Assembly (NCBI RefSeq): GCF_025369935.1
Contig: NZ_CP104467.1
Coordinates: 4,037,001-4,101,000, forward strand
From: Paenibacillus andongensis
GTDB taxonomy: Bacteria; Bacillota; Bacilli; Paenibacillales; NBRC-103111
Direction of reading: 5' to 3'
Length of the DNA stretch: 64,000 nt
Shown: piece by piece, positions 43,189 to 51,806 of the stretch
Numbering within the stretch: position 1 is the first letter of the stretch
Layout: each line of letters opens with the position of its first letter
Position numbers and translations under genes: made by a program
The notes under the pieces: generated by a model
What the model was told of the DNA's origin: nothing
The model's input: only the letters and a program-made list of their open reading frames with translations
Database searches by the model: none

Positions 43189-43695
43189 TTATCTTGGAAT
43201 ACAGTCAATAAACTTTTCGAGCGAGCCATCAAAAGGGAATGTTTGATTTCTAACAAGTTCTTTTAAGTCCTGCAACTCTTGACTAGCTTTATGAATTAAT
43301 GCTTCTGGATAAGCAAATTTAATTGCATTACTCTCAAACTCATCTTCATCAACAACCTTCCATTCACCGTTTCTTTGTACATAATCGAGGTCTAAATCTA
43401 CAAAAGAAACAGTGTTACCTTCGATCTTCGCTGGCTGGTTTATATTGCAATAAAATTGGTGGATTTTACCTCCAACAACATCGGCACTAACAGTAAACCA
43501 TGAATCAAATGGGAAATATTCAATCGTCCAAGTCTCAACGGTAAATACCTTTTGTTTCGTGTAATGATTTAATTTTCTTCCGTACTCGCCTAGGACAATA
43601 ATGTGTGAATCCGTCTTTTCTAATAAAATTGTGTTCCACTCATAATGTCGTATATTTCCATATTTTAAAGCCTGAATGGTTATCTGATTGTCCAT
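43189..43695 (-). CDS. DUF402-family protein
   Basis: 168 residues. The segment FFPFDSWFTVSAD-like followed by YCNINQPAKIEGNTVSFVDLDLDYV and DEFESNAIKFAYPEALI is the DUF402 signature (metal-binding beta barrel with Asp-x-Asp-x-Asp, as in FAU-1/nucleoside phosphate hydrolases). Staphylococcal relatives hydrolyse nucleoside di- and triphosphates, so a nucleotide phosphatase role is plausible. It ends about 160 bp from the SnoaL-like gene and begins 20 nt after the GNAT gene, perhaps co-transcribed with it. Confidence 0.8.
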   Translation of the reverse strand: MDNQITIQALKYGNIRHYEWNTILLEKTDSHIIVLGEYGRKLNHYTKQKVFTVETWTIEYFPFDSWFTVSADVVGGKIHQFYCNINQPAKIEGNTVSFVDLDLDYVQRNGEWKVVDEDEFESNAIKFAYPEALIHKASQELQDLKELVRNQTFPFDGSLEKFIDCIPR

Positions 43696-43714
43696 TGTTT
43701 CATCCTCATTAAAC

Positions 43715-44179
43715 TCATAATTCCTTTGTCATAAATACGCTATTGGGGTCCTCTACATAGTCCGCAAACGGCTTGCAATATTGAAACCCAAAACTTTCAT
43801 ACATTCGTCTAGCAGGATCGAAAGCTTCCATTGACCCCGTTTCCAAACTTACCCGTTGATAGCCGCGTCGCTTGGCTTCTTCTAGGATGTGTTCAAGGAT
43901 TCGCCTTGCAACACCTTTTCTTAGATGTGTTGAAGAAGTTCGCATTGATTTAATCTCTCCGTGTTGACTATCAAGTTCCTTAATAGCCCCACAACCAGCT
44001 AATTCATTTTGTTCCCATCCACTCCAGAAAGTAATTTCCGGCTTTTTCAATTTATCCAAATTAAGGGCATGTGTACTTTCTGGCGGAGATAGAGATGCCA
44101 TATGCTGAAGATGTTCTCCAATTAATGCAACCACTTCGGGTCCAGTTAAATCATCTATTTTAATATCCACTACAATCAC
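43715..44179 (-). CDS. GNAT-family acetyltransferase, YsnE-like
   Basis: 154 residues. The acetyl-CoA site is STHLRKGVARRILEHILEEA (about 83-102), followed by VSLETGSMEAFDPARRMYESFGF, a pattern shared with YsnE/PhnO-like acetyltransferases. The proposed acceptors of that group range from indole compounds to amino acids; none can be chosen here. ATG 44179 has a short AGTG upstream. The gene reads into the DUF402 gene 20 nt downstream. Confidence 0.8.
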   Translation of the reverse strand: MIVVDIKIDDLTGPEVVALIGEHLQHMASLSPPESTHALNLDKLKKPEITFWSGWEQNELAGCGAIKELDSQHGEIKSMRTSSTHLRKGVARRILEHILEEAKRRGYQRVSLETGSMEAFDPARRMYESFGFQYCKPFADYVEDPNSVFMTKEL

Positions 44180-44324
44180 TCCAAAGTCTCTATTTTTTAA
44201 TCCTTATAATACGTTTTAATAGATTCATTTTCAACTAAATTATGGTCTATCTTTCAATAATCAAGAACCAAAATGAAATATGTACAAATTCTATTAATAT
44301 ATCAAAAGAGATGGGGTGAATTGG

Positions 44325-44708
44325 TTGAGAGCTTCTTTAAATCTATCGAAATCAAGATCAAGATCTATAAGTCTAAGAAGATCTGCGCATCTTCAACGAT
44401 TACTCACGTTTACATTTCCATTTTTCAATGGAACGGTTTTCACAGGAACCTTCCAGGTCCGGAACCTAGTAAATAGAGGAGAAATCATTGTTTCCCAACG
44501 CCGCGGAGCTGGCAGTATTACAACCCCTGTTGTCAGATATCAGATTGTGAATGCCATAACTGGCATCCCGGTTACTAACAGCGTAACGTTGACTGGAACC
44601 CTTACAGTAGCTTTGAGCTTTCGTATACCGGCCGGAACATACAGACTCCGAATCACGAATGTTGGTGCAGGAGCAGCATCTGTACAAGGAGTTATTGTGG
44701 TGTTTTAA
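44325..44708 (+). CDS. Small protein of unknown function, basic head and beta-rich body
   Basis: About 127 residues. A Ser/Arg/Leu-rich head (MRASLNLSKSRSRSISLRR) precedes a beta-rich, Thr/Val/Gly-rich body (GEIIVSQRRGAGSITTPVV, NSVTLTGTLTVALSFRIPAG). There is no signal peptide and no known domain. TTG 44325 follows GGGGTGA; GTG 44316 is in frame but overlaps that site. A strong terminator follows, and the convergent neighbour is a LysM-GH18 spore-type hydrolase, so a spore-surface role is a guess. Confidence 0.6.
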   Translation: MRASLNLSKSRSRSISLRRSAHLQRLLTFTFPFFNGTVFTGTFQVRNLVNRGEIIVSQRRGAGSITTPVVRYQIVNAITGIPVTNSVTLTGTLTVALSFRIPAGTYRLRITNVGAGAASVQGVIVVF

Positions 44709-44713
44709 GTTAA

Positions 44714-44746
44714 GATGTGCGCCCTTCAGGTGCACATCTTTTTTTT
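44714..44746 (+). terminator. Terminator of the 44325 gene
   Basis: GATGTGC (44714-44720) pairs with GCACATC (44732-44738), followed by eight Ts. Confidence 0.9.
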
Positions 44747-44761
44747 GAAAAAAAGTAACTG

Positions 44762-46177
44762 TCATATAAGCTTTCGGATTTGAAAATTATCTTCGAGCAA
44801 TACCCAATTTTGCGGAAACGGATAACCAAGTACCCAATAACTGACCCCTCTCAAGTTATATTCCTTTACCAGATCGAATTTGGCCTGGGCACTTCTTGCA
44901 TCTTCGAACCAGACTTCATGTGTATGTTGCTTTTCATCTACATAGCGATAGTATGGCGTTTGGGACAACTGATCGTACTTGATCTCTGCCCCATGTTGAA
45001 TGGCTCGGCGAACAGCTTCTTGCATATCAAATGTCTCTGCCTGTTGTCCTTTTACATGAGGAAGGAGCCAATCACGTGCGTATAACTGAAAGCCCATAAA
45101 TATTTTATTTCTAGGAATAACAGTGACCGCATAGTCAAGAACGCGTCGTATTTCGTTGATCGGGGAAATGGACTGAGGAGGACCGAATCTGTATCCCCAC
45201 TCATACGTCATGAGTACGACAAAGTCGACTATGTCTCCATGGGCGGCATAATCGTGAGCTTCGTAGAGCAAACCTTTTTGCTCTGAACTTGTTTTTGGGG
45301 CAAGGGCTGATGATACAAAAAAACCTCTCTCATGCAGCCTGCGGACAGCAAGTCGAAGAAATTGATTATAAAACTCACGATCACTAGGATATACATTCTC
45401 AAAATCAACATTTAAACCATGGTAGCCTTTGCTTTCCATGATCGTTAAGATGTTAGTCAGTAGCTTATTTTGCAGATCGGGATTGGATAAAATGGTATGT
45501 GCCAACTTCGATCCGGCTTCCGTAGCGGAAAAATTAGTGATCGACATGACAGGTATGACATGTTTTTCATATGCAACGGCAATGAGCTGCTGATCATCCA
45601 CGGGCTCTAGGGTTCCATCGTCCTTCATGCGATAACCAAAAGGGCATAAGTACGTTAGATGCATCCCATCCTTCCGAACTTGCCCAGCAGCCACCTTTCC
45701 GAAAACGTTGGTATAAGCATTGACATCGATGATCTGCCTCTGCTTTTCAGGGATTCTCAAGTTTAGACCTGAGGAAATAAGTGCAGGATTTGTAATTGCA
45801 TTAGCTTGTGCGATGGCCTGCACAGTAACGCCGTAACGGTGGGCGATCTCCCAAAGTGACTCACCCCGCTTCACGGTATGGTATAAAACAGGAATGATTA
45901 ATACTTGTCCAGGCCTAATCTGCGTGGTATCGGTTATTAAATTTGCCCTAGCGATGGATTCTACGGTAATACCGAAACGGCCGGCAATCGTCCCAAGCGT
46001 GTCTCCTAACCGGACCACATATTCGGGATAAGGCGGTGGAATAACTAATGCCTGACCGATGACTAAACGATTGGGTTCTTGAAGTTCATTGATAGCGATA
46101 ATCCGATTGGCATTCACGCCATAACGACCTGAAATCAGCCATAGATTCTCTCCTCTTTGCACCACATGAATTTGCAC
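44762..46177 (-). CDS. LysM-GH18 spore peptidoglycan hydrolase (YaaH/SleL type)
   Basis: 471 residues. Three LysM repeats (about 1-48, 50-96, 98-143; HVVQRGENLWLISGRYG, YVVRLGDTLGTIAGRFG, HTVKRGESLWEIAHRYG) precede a glycoside hydrolase 18 domain. The catalytic motif is GLNVDFENV, with Glu as acid/base. Relatives such as SleL and YaaH are N-acetylglucosaminidases in spore coats that cut cortex peptidoglycan during germination. No signal peptide is present, as expected for proteins made in the mother cell. It converges on the 44325 gene. Confidence 0.92.
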   Translation of the reverse strand: MQIHVVQRGENLWLISGRYGVNANRIIAINELQEPNRLVIGQALVIPPPYPEYVVRLGDTLGTIAGRFGITVESIARANLITDTTQIRPGQVLIIPVLYHTVKRGESLWEIAHRYGVTVQAIAQANAITNPALISSGLNLRIPEKQRQIIDVNAYTNVFGKVAAGQVRKDGMHLTYLCPFGYRMKDDGTLEPVDDQQLIAVAYEKHVIPVMSITNFSATEAGSKLAHTILSNPDLQNKLLTNILTIMESKGYHGLNVDFENVYPSDREFYNQFLRLAVRRLHERGFFVSSALAPKTSSEQKGLLYEAHDYAAHGDIVDFVVLMTYEWGYRFGPPQSISPINEIRRVLDYAVTVIPRNKIFMGFQLYARDWLLPHVKGQQAETFDMQEAVRRAIQHGAEIKYDQLSQTPYYRYVDEKQHTHEVWFEDARSAQAKFDLVKEYNLRGVSYWVLGYPFPQNWVLLEDNFQIRKLI

Positions 46178-46284
46178 TTTTATACCTCGCTCTCGCCTTA
46201 AACTTCTACATGTACTTTATTCCGCTCATGTCTCTAGTGCTTTAGGCGAATACCCAATTGATGTCCATAAATGAGGATTTAAAT

Positions 46285-46322
46285 AAAAGAGCCTTCCTAC
46301 GATTTAGTAGAAAGGCCCTTTT
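46285..46322 (-). terminator. Terminator of the YheC/YheD gene
   Basis: AAAAGAGCCTTCCTAC pairs with GTAGAAAGGCCCTTTT with few mismatches. On the minus strand it ends TCTTTTATTT. Confidence 0.8.
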
Positions 46323-47135
46323 CTATATCAGTCGTTTATTATGTTTTCTATAATCAGCGAACAAAAAACGGATTCTTTGATAGAATGTTTTGTTTTTAAG
46401 CTTATTAAAGAGTCCATGGGATGGATTATGAAGATTGACCTCAATAATCCAGATCCTACCCTCTTTATCTACAGCAAGATCAATACCACTCTGATAGGAA
46501 TAAAAAGGGAATTCTTCGGAGTATCGAATAATTTTACTACATAAGGAAATCAATTCTTTTTTCATCTTCTCGATACGACGTTTATCGAAGTGTAAAGATT
46601 GAGTTAAAGCATCCTCAATCCTCATAACGTAACCTCCACCTCGCTGGACATTTGAAACAACACTTTGCTCCCCGGCCACCTTTACAACCATCCCTGCATA
46701 ATGCCATTTGCATTTGCCATCTCGCATCATCATAACCCGAATATCAAAAGGTCTACCGTTTATTTGAGCCAAATCAATGGTTTTTTGAATAATATATGTT
46801 GTTTTAGAGCCTGAATGAAGGATTTTGTCATATAACTCAGAGGTTGTTGATGCAAGATTTGCTTTACCTCTGACCCTAACAAACTTGTAATGCTTAGCCG
46901 CCCGCCACGCTTTAATAATGCCCTTTCCAGTATGCTGCCTATTAGCTTTGATATATACAGAGTTGTATTTTTTCAAAAAATTAGAAAGTGTAGAAGGGTT
47001 GAAAATCATTGTTGGAGGTAAATATTTTGCAATTTCAGGATACCTCGAGTAAAAGCGATGTAGGTTCCACTTAGCCAGCCGTGCTAACTTAGATTGCATG
47101 CCATCCATCCTTTTCCAGTGTTTATTAGACAGCAT
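46323..47135 (-). CDS. YheC/YheD-family ATP-grasp protein
   Basis: 270 residues. The ATP-grasp pattern is visible: VYIKANRQHTGKGIIK (nucleotide-binding Lys and Gly loop), IIQKTIDLAQINGRPFDIRVMM (second Lys and DIR) and WIIEVNLHNPSHGLF (metal-binding Glu and Asn). YheC and YheD of Bacillus subtilis are coat-associated spore proteins. The substrate of the presumed ligase is unknown. A start at 47135 or at the internal MDGMQSKLARL codon (47108) is possible. Confidence 0.85.
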   Translation of the reverse strand: MLSNKHWKRMDGMQSKLARLAKWNLHRFYSRYPEIAKYLPPTMIFNPSTLSNFLKKYNSVYIKANRQHTGKGIIKAWRAAKHYKFVRVRGKANLASTTSELYDKILHSGSKTTYIIQKTIDLAQINGRPFDIRVMMMRDGKCKWHYAGMVVKVAGEQSVVSNVQRGGGYVMRIEDALTQSLHFDKRRIEKMKKELISLCSKIIRYSEEFPFYSYQSGIDLAVDKEGRIWIIEVNLHNPSHGLFNKLKNKTFYQRIRFLFADYRKHNKRLI

Positions 47136-47251
47136 ATTATGCTTATCACAGGATGGATACGACTTCAGCGGAGTACAATAAATATGATCTTACTTTCATC
47201 ACAAGCAACTTGAGTAACCTTAACGAAGCCATCTTGGAGCAATTAGACACA

Positions 47252-48064
47252 TTAGAAGAAATTATAACGACCATCTTCAAAATATTCGTATTCCTTTTTA
47301 CTTAAAATCTCAGTTCCGTAACCTTTAAAGAAAGTATTAATCTCTGATGCCGTTTCAATAGCGTTAGGTTTGGGTCGAATTGCCAAAGAAACATCATATC
47401 TGGGATCGCCAAACGCCCCACCACTCCAGTCAATAATACTTATTATTTTCCCCTCACGTGCTAATACATTATCAATAGTGAAATCTCCATGAATTAGTGT
47501 GCTTTTTATTGGTTGTGGCTTGTTTTCCTTCAATTGTTCTAATAGATCTGCTGTTCCATCTACTGAGTAATGTATAAGATTATATTCTGCACGTTTCAAC
47601 ATGTCATCCAACCAAACTGTATCTCCAATTAATTCCTTGGGGCATGGAGTTGAGTGAATTTGTGACAAGGTTAAACCAAAATTGAATATCATTTCATGCT
47701 TCTTATTCGAATTTTTCTCTTTATTTAATGCATGTCTTAATGGTTCCCCCTCAAAAAATTGCAGCAATGCCCAAGACTGATTTTCACTTTTTTGTTGTAC
47801 AAATTGATATACGGTGGGAATAGGTAACTTTGTGTTATGTAAACAATTTAGAACATCAATTTCTTGAGATAACCAGGAACAATACTGTTCACCTTTCGTT
47901 CTTTTTATTACAAAACAACCTCGTAAACTTTCAATTATTGCTACATCAGAAGTATGACCCTGCCTTGGAAATCTGATGTCTTTAATGACACCGATATAAT
48001 CATAAATTTCATTGGGTATTTCATCTAAATAGATTGGATACAATGATGCCACCTCAAGGCTCAA
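47252..48064 (-). CDS. Aminoglycoside/hydroxyurea-type phosphotransferase (APH family)
   Basis: 270 residues of the APH/choline kinase fold. The catalytic loop is LIHGDFTIDNVL (His-x-Asp and Asn) and the metal loop is IIDWSGGAFGDPRYD. The N-terminal nucleotide pocket includes SDVAIIESLRGCFVIKRT, whose Lys should contact ATP. Substrates of this family range from aminoglycosides and macrolides to thiamine and sugars, so resistance cannot be assumed. TTG 48064 is the annotated start; TTG 48043 is a credible shorter alternative with a better ribosome binding site. Confidence 0.82.
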   Translation of the reverse strand: MSLEVASLYPIYLDEIPNEIYDYIGVIKDIRFPRQGHTSDVAIIESLRGCFVIKRTKGEQYCSWLSQEIDVLNCLHNTKLPIPTVYQFVQQKSENQSWALLQFFEGEPLRHALNKEKNSNKKHEMIFNFGLTLSQIHSTPCPKELIGDTVWLDDMLKRAEYNLIHYSVDGTADLLEQLKENKPQPIKSTLIHGDFTIDNVLAREGKIISIIDWSGGAFGDPRYDVSLAIRPKPNAIETASEINTFFKGYGTEILSKKEYEYFEDGRYNFF

Positions 48065-48313
48065 ATTTACTCAGAACATTCATTCGTGTATTTCTATTAT
48101 ATCTTACTTATTTTGGAATGGAGAGGTAAAATAAAAAAACGAAAAAGATGTTGTCCGAATGGGTTTTATTAACCTTGAGGGGTATCTACCTAAAAAGTTA
48201 CACGTATCCATTAGGACTTCCACCAATAAGAACGAGGTCCATTGGACTAGCGTTAATCTTAACGGAACGACAAGCCACTAAATTGGTAAAAATGAGCTAA
48301 AAATTGAATTGGC

Positions 48314-48438
48314 GGAACGAGGAGGCGTTATTTGATGAGATTTGAGCTATTCGAAGCTAAGAACAACGAAATAGCGTCGCTACGTTCCTCATTTGCTTGA
48401 ATTAGAGCTATTTCGCGTAAATAGCGTCGCTACGTTCC
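48314..48438. repeat. Dispersed repeat cluster, 48.3 kb
   Basis: The sequence aaatagcgtcgctacgttcc occurs twice (48369-48388 and 48419-48438), and a near reverse complement, ggaacgaggaggcgttattt, is at 48314-48333. The same family, ggaacgaggagacgctattt, is at 61483-61502. The surrounding spacer 48065-48560 has no gene. Confidence 0.85.
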
Positions 48439-48561
48439 CTTTAGTGAAAGCCTACCATATGTAAACGGATACATGTATTCCATGAAGAAGACTCGAAACA
48501 AAAAGAAACCAATCCTAGTTAAATGGAATTGTCGTGCAACCATCTGCTGAAGAAAGAGAAC

Positions 48562-48602
48562 AGGGCTGTCCTCAAGTAGATTTCTACTTTTGAGACAGCC
48601 CT
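48562..48602 (-). terminator. Terminator-like hairpin of the LysM-CAP gene
   Basis: AGGGCTGTC (48562-48570) pairs with GACAGCCCT (48594-48602), with an inner AGTAG/CTACT stem, 36 bp beyond the stop on the minus strand. The T-run is weak. Confidence 0.65.
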
Positions 48603-48637
48603 TCCCTCGTATTATTCTGCAGACAAATGTTATTGCG

Positions 48638-49288
48638 TTAGTTACTTATGAATTCCTGTACCCATTCGCCGTTATAATAAGCAACACCGATTTGGGTGAA
48701 ATTGGGGCTTAGAATGTTTTGACGATGGCCTGTGCTGTTCATCCAAGCTTGCATGACAGCTTCAGGCGTTTGTTGACCTTTCGCAATGTTTTCACCTGCG
48801 TAGGAATAACGAATGCCGTATGTGCTCATCATATCAAATGGAGACCCATAGGTCGGCGAGGTATGATCGAAATATCCGTTGTTGTACATATCCTTCGCTT
48901 TATCCAAAGCCATGGCTGTAAGTGCGCTGTTGCTGGTTAAAGGACGAAGTCCTGCCTTAGCTCGCTCTTGGTTAACTAAGTTAACGACTTGGTTAGCAAA
49001 CGTTGATTGGGACGGAGCAGTTGTAACTGGCGTTTTGTTACCTGCATTTGAGCTTATGCTTCCAGGAATGTTGAGGCTCATACCAGACCAGATCACGTTC
49101 GGATTGGCAACCTGAGGGTTTGCCTTAATAAGTGAAGAAAGGCTAATACCATACTTCTTGGATATTAACCACATGGTATCATTGCCTGATACTGTATGCG
49201 TTGCTGGTGCGGCCATTGCCGCGCTCGAACCAATGAGGACGCTCAATCCAATTGCGCCGGTAACCACAAGCTTTTTGTAACGTTTCAA
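48638..49288 (-). CDS. Secreted LysM-CAP (SCP/PR1) protein
   Basis: 216 residues. The signal peptide ends near AAMAA. One LysM repeat (about 29-76; HTVSGNDTMWLISKKYGISL) is followed by a linker and a CAP domain (about 96-216) with YFDHTSPTYGSPFDMM, YAGENIAKGQQTPEAVMQAWM and GHRQNILSPNFTQIGVAYY. This is the YkwD-like group seen in spore coats and cell walls; its exact biochemical activity is uncertain. TTG 49288 follows GGAGAGG. The leader carries a c-di-AMP riboswitch (49306-49430), which usually controls wall and ion-homeostasis genes. Confidence 0.92.
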   Translation of the reverse strand: MKRYKKLVVTGAIGLSVLIGSSAAMAAPATHTVSGNDTMWLISKKYGISLSSLIKANPQVANPNVIWSGMSLNIPGSISSNAGNKTPVTTAPSQSTFANQVVNLVNQERAKAGLRPLTSNSALTAMALDKAKDMYNNGYFDHTSPTYGSPFDMMSTYGIRYSYAGENIAKGQQTPEAVMQAWMNSTGHRQNILSPNFTQIGVAYYNGEWVQEFISN

Positions 49289-49305
49289 AATAAACCTCTC
49301 CTTTT

Positions 49306-49430
49306 TGCGGCCTGCGAGGTTAGCTGTCGGATTCGGGTCAAAGAGTAATCACCCGGCCGCAGATCGCGGCTTCACCCCAAATAATGGGTCCCCCGTGCTT
49401 CATAGAAAGCTTCGGCCTCCTGAGTTATTT
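49306..49430 (-). ncRNA. ydaO-yuaA type c-di-AMP riboswitch
   Basis: On the minus strand the leader contains, in order, ACGGGGGACCCA, TTTGGGGTGAA, then CTTTGACCCGAATCCGACAG and AGCTAACCTCGCAGGC, the hallmark conserved segments of the c-di-AMP-sensing ydaO motif. It lies between the promoter and the LysM-CAP start. In relatives c-di-AMP binding stops expression of wall hydrolases and potassium-uptake genes; the same is expected here. The ribosome binding site is just downstream of the 3' end. Confidence 0.93.
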
Positions 49431-49563
49431 GATCCATATGGATCTCACAAATTGTAACATGTGAAATCATAGAGAACATGACTCAAAATTTTCCAACAAT
49501 ATCATGTAAGCGGCATCAGCTGTTTCTTTTTGACTAAAAAATTCGCTAATGTTAATCCCTCAT

Positions 49564-50358
49564 TCAACTAGTAAGTCCAGCAGCGTTCCTAAGCTTCGGT
49601 ACAAGTACGTGGTATAGGTTCCCGATTAGTAATCCTATAAATAAGTACATCAAACCTCCAAAAATGCCATAAATAACTGCACCCACGACCGCGCAAAGGA
49701 TGCCAAAAATGACTTGATCCTTATTTTTAGCCGGTGAAGTAGGCGGATCAGTAAGCATAAAAAGAGCAAAGAAAAGCGAAGCATTAATAAAAGGTGATCG
49801 AAGTGCGTCAGTGGCGTCTCCGACATGAAGAATCCCCATCATAAATAAAAAGATGAAATACGTTCCAAGAAATGAAAAAACTTGAGGAAATTTGTTCACT
49901 CGGTTCGTCACCATGTAACCGCCAATGAATAGAAACACAACTGTCCATGTGGGAAGATCCCCGAATGCGCCCCACCAGCTTTGTCCTGTTCGAAAGAAAA
50001 GGATGGACAGAAGCAGTCCGAAAGCCGCTGGATTGAAGATTGGTTTTTTCTTATGGACAAGTAAATGTTTCGACAAAATAGCCATGATTGAAGTTGCAGC
50101 AACAATATACCATGAAGAAGTTGTGCTTAAAACTAAAGCTATAATTAACCCTGTTATAACCGCACCATCCGGTATCATTCGCTTCCTTTTTGCAATACGG
50201 GAACAAAGGATATCCACGGCTGATGATACAACGACGGCAATGATACTATTATAAATGCCCCTGAAATCAATTGACCATATGGAGGCTATAAATAGAAAAG
50301 CAACCAAGGAGACTACGACATATCCCTTTGGTGTTTTTATCCATTGGTTAGCTGTCAA
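49564..50358 (-). CDS. RnfD/NqrB-like membrane protein
   Basis: 264 residues with about seven to eight hydrophobic helices. KKPIFNPAAFGLLLSILFF and LFMLTDPPTSPAKNKDQVIFG are typical of the RnfD/NqrB family; in canonical members a Thr or Ser near the end carries covalent FMN. The nearest match to such a site here is the TDPPTSP segment, but no SGAT-type sequence is present. It is the last gene of the FMN-binding protein and ApbE cluster, one base after the apbE stop region, so it is co-transcribed with both and may feed electrons to the outer face. Confidence 0.8.
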   Translation of the reverse strand: MTANQWIKTPKGYVVVSLVAFLFIASIWSIDFRGIYNSIIAVVVSSAVDILCSRIAKRKRMIPDGAVITGLIIALVLSTTSSWYIVAATSIMAILSKHLLVHKKKPIFNPAAFGLLLSILFFRTGQSWWGAFGDLPTWTVVFLFIGGYMVTNRVNKFPQVFSFLGTYFIFLFMMGILHVGDATDALRSPFINASLFFALFMLTDPPTSPAKNKDQVIFGILCAVVGAVIYGIFGGLMYLFIGLLIGNLYHVLVPKLRNAAGLTS

Positions 50359-50359
50359 T

Positions 50360-51253
50360 TTATATCCCCCCTACTCTATCTATTTGTAAGTCGGATGTAA
50401 TCAAAATCCCCTTCAGATCAGCTTGTTCAATTAACATTCTCCCTCGGTCCACGCCCAATAAGAAGGAAGTCGTCGAGAAAGCGTCCGCCATCATCGCATA
50501 AGGGGCAATGACACTGCAGCTTATCCATTCACTCGGTGATTGTTTCGTTATTGGGTCGATGATATGATGCATGCCGGCTTTTAATGCGCTTTTGCGCTCG
50601 TAACTTCCAGATGTACAGATCGCCTCATTCGATATATCAAGCGTTTGTATAATTTCTTCTTTATGTTCGGGATGTTGGATGCCAATTCTCCACTTGCTGC
50701 CATTTTCATCTACTCCACCAGCATAGAGGTCACCGCCAGCATTGACGACAAATCCTTCAAATTCTTTCAGCTCATGTGCGGCCAAGTCGATGGCGAATCC
50801 TTTAGCCACGGCACCTAAATCAATCACTAATGGCTTCCGCAAAAACAACGTATGATATTGCTCGTTTAATATGATATCTCGATAGGTAGCGAAACCCGAT
50901 GAGGAGCTATGGATGGTTTCCCCAGTTAAGTAATGTTGATTGAACCCCATATCTTCCATTACTTTTCCCACGGCAGGATCAAATGCGCCTTTCGTCCATT
51001 TCGCCACCTCCAAAGCAAACTTCAAAGGCTCAAATAAAAACGGACTAATCCGAATGGGTGTTTTTATTACTCGGCATGCCGCCATCAACTCACTGTCCAA
51101 GCTGAAACGGCTGCAAGCTTGTTCGACTTTCCGAAATGCCTCGAAAGCCCTATCAATGGCTGCTTCTGTTTGATCCTTTGATTTCCGAGTGACGACCTGT
51201 ATCTCTACCACGGTATCCATAAATAATTTTGTTTTTTTCATGATATTGCTCAT
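50360..51253 (-). CDS. apbE: FAD:protein FMN transferase ApbE
   Basis: 297 residues. ApbE blocks visible are VEIQVVTRKSKDQTEAAI, ACSRFSLDSEL, GAFDPAVGKVMEDMGF, LVIDLGAVAKGFAIDLAA, VVNAGGDLYAGG and HHIIDP, plus MMADAFSTTSFLLG near the end. ApbE covalently attaches FMN through a phosphoester to Thr or Ser of acceptor proteins. No lipobox is evident, so this form is probably cytosolic or loosely membrane bound. Its likely substrate is the FMN-binding protein encoded immediately upstream, which has the SGAT motif. It overlaps that gene by 4 nt. Confidence 0.93.
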   Translation of the reverse strand: MSNIMKKTKLFMDTVVEIQVVTRKSKDQTEAAIDRAFEAFRKVEQACSRFSLDSELMAACRVIKTPIRISPFLFEPLKFALEVAKWTKGAFDPAVGKVMEDMGFNQHYLTGETIHSSSSGFATYRDIILNEQYHTLFLRKPLVIDLGAVAKGFAIDLAAHELKEFEGFVVNAGGDLYAGGVDENGSKWRIGIQHPEHKEEIIQTLDISNEAICTSGSYERKSALKAGMHHIIDPITKQSPSEWISCSVIAPYAMMADAFSTTSFLLGVDRGRMLIEQADLKGILITSDLQIDRVGGI

Positions 51254-51675
51254 GATAAGTTTCGCGCCTGGTTAAGCCCATCTTGTACGGCGTCTTTAAA
51301 TGCCTGAGTACTGTAGGTAGCGCCCGATACATTCCGTACTTGTGCACTTTGTTTTTGTACAGCTTCTTGGGGCAGCCCTACGACGTCATCTATTGTATAA
51401 TGCATGGCAAAATGGCTAATTTCAACATCCGTAATTTTATCGCTTTTAATGGTGACTGCCACTTGAATCGATCCACGTCGATTGCTTCCAGTACCCGTAT
51501 AGGTACCCTCTTTATAAAGTCTATTTACTTGACTGCTTTTAGTCTGTGTAACTTGGGCTTGTTGTTGTGGCTGCTGTATCGTAGCCTGAGTCTCCGTTGC
51601 GAAATATCCAGCGGCATAAATAGCTCCAATGGCTGTTGAACACAGGGCGACCCACTTTTTGTTCATTTTTGCCAT
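51250..51675 (-). CDS. FMN-binding domain protein with SGAT flavinylation motif
   Basis: 141 residues. The N-terminus (MAKMNKKWVALCSTAIGAIYAAG) is a signal-anchor helix, a Gln-rich linker follows, then an FMN_bind domain with YKEGTYTGTG and VVGLPQEAVQ. NVSGATYST near 120-128 contains the SGAT motif, whose Thr receives FMN from ApbE in known proteins. It should be anchored to the outer face of the membrane. ATG 51675 follows GGGAGG; a longer reading from 51714 has no good site. It begins the operon with apbE and the RnfD-like gene. Confidence 0.92.
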   Translation of the reverse strand: MAKMNKKWVALCSTAIGAIYAAGYFATETQATIQQPQQQAQVTQTKSSQVNRLYKEGTYTGTGSNRRGSIQVAVTIKSDKITDVEISHFAMHYTIDDVVGLPQEAVQKQSAQVRNVSGATYSTQAFKDAVQDGLNQARNLS

Positions 51676-51806
51676 GTGAATCCCTCCCATATCATGCTTT
51701 ATCGATAGTTTCATTATATGGAGCGAATATTAAAATTTTCTTAAGATTAACTGAATGTATGCTGTATGTATTCGGTATAATTGTTTGCTTGGAAAACAAA
51801 TAAAAG

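Noticed and set aside
47153..47305. 50-codon plus-strand ORF MDTTSAEYNKYDL...
   Set aside because: It looks protein-like but overlaps the phosphotransferase 3' end in antisense, has only a weak ribosome binding site and no recognised family.
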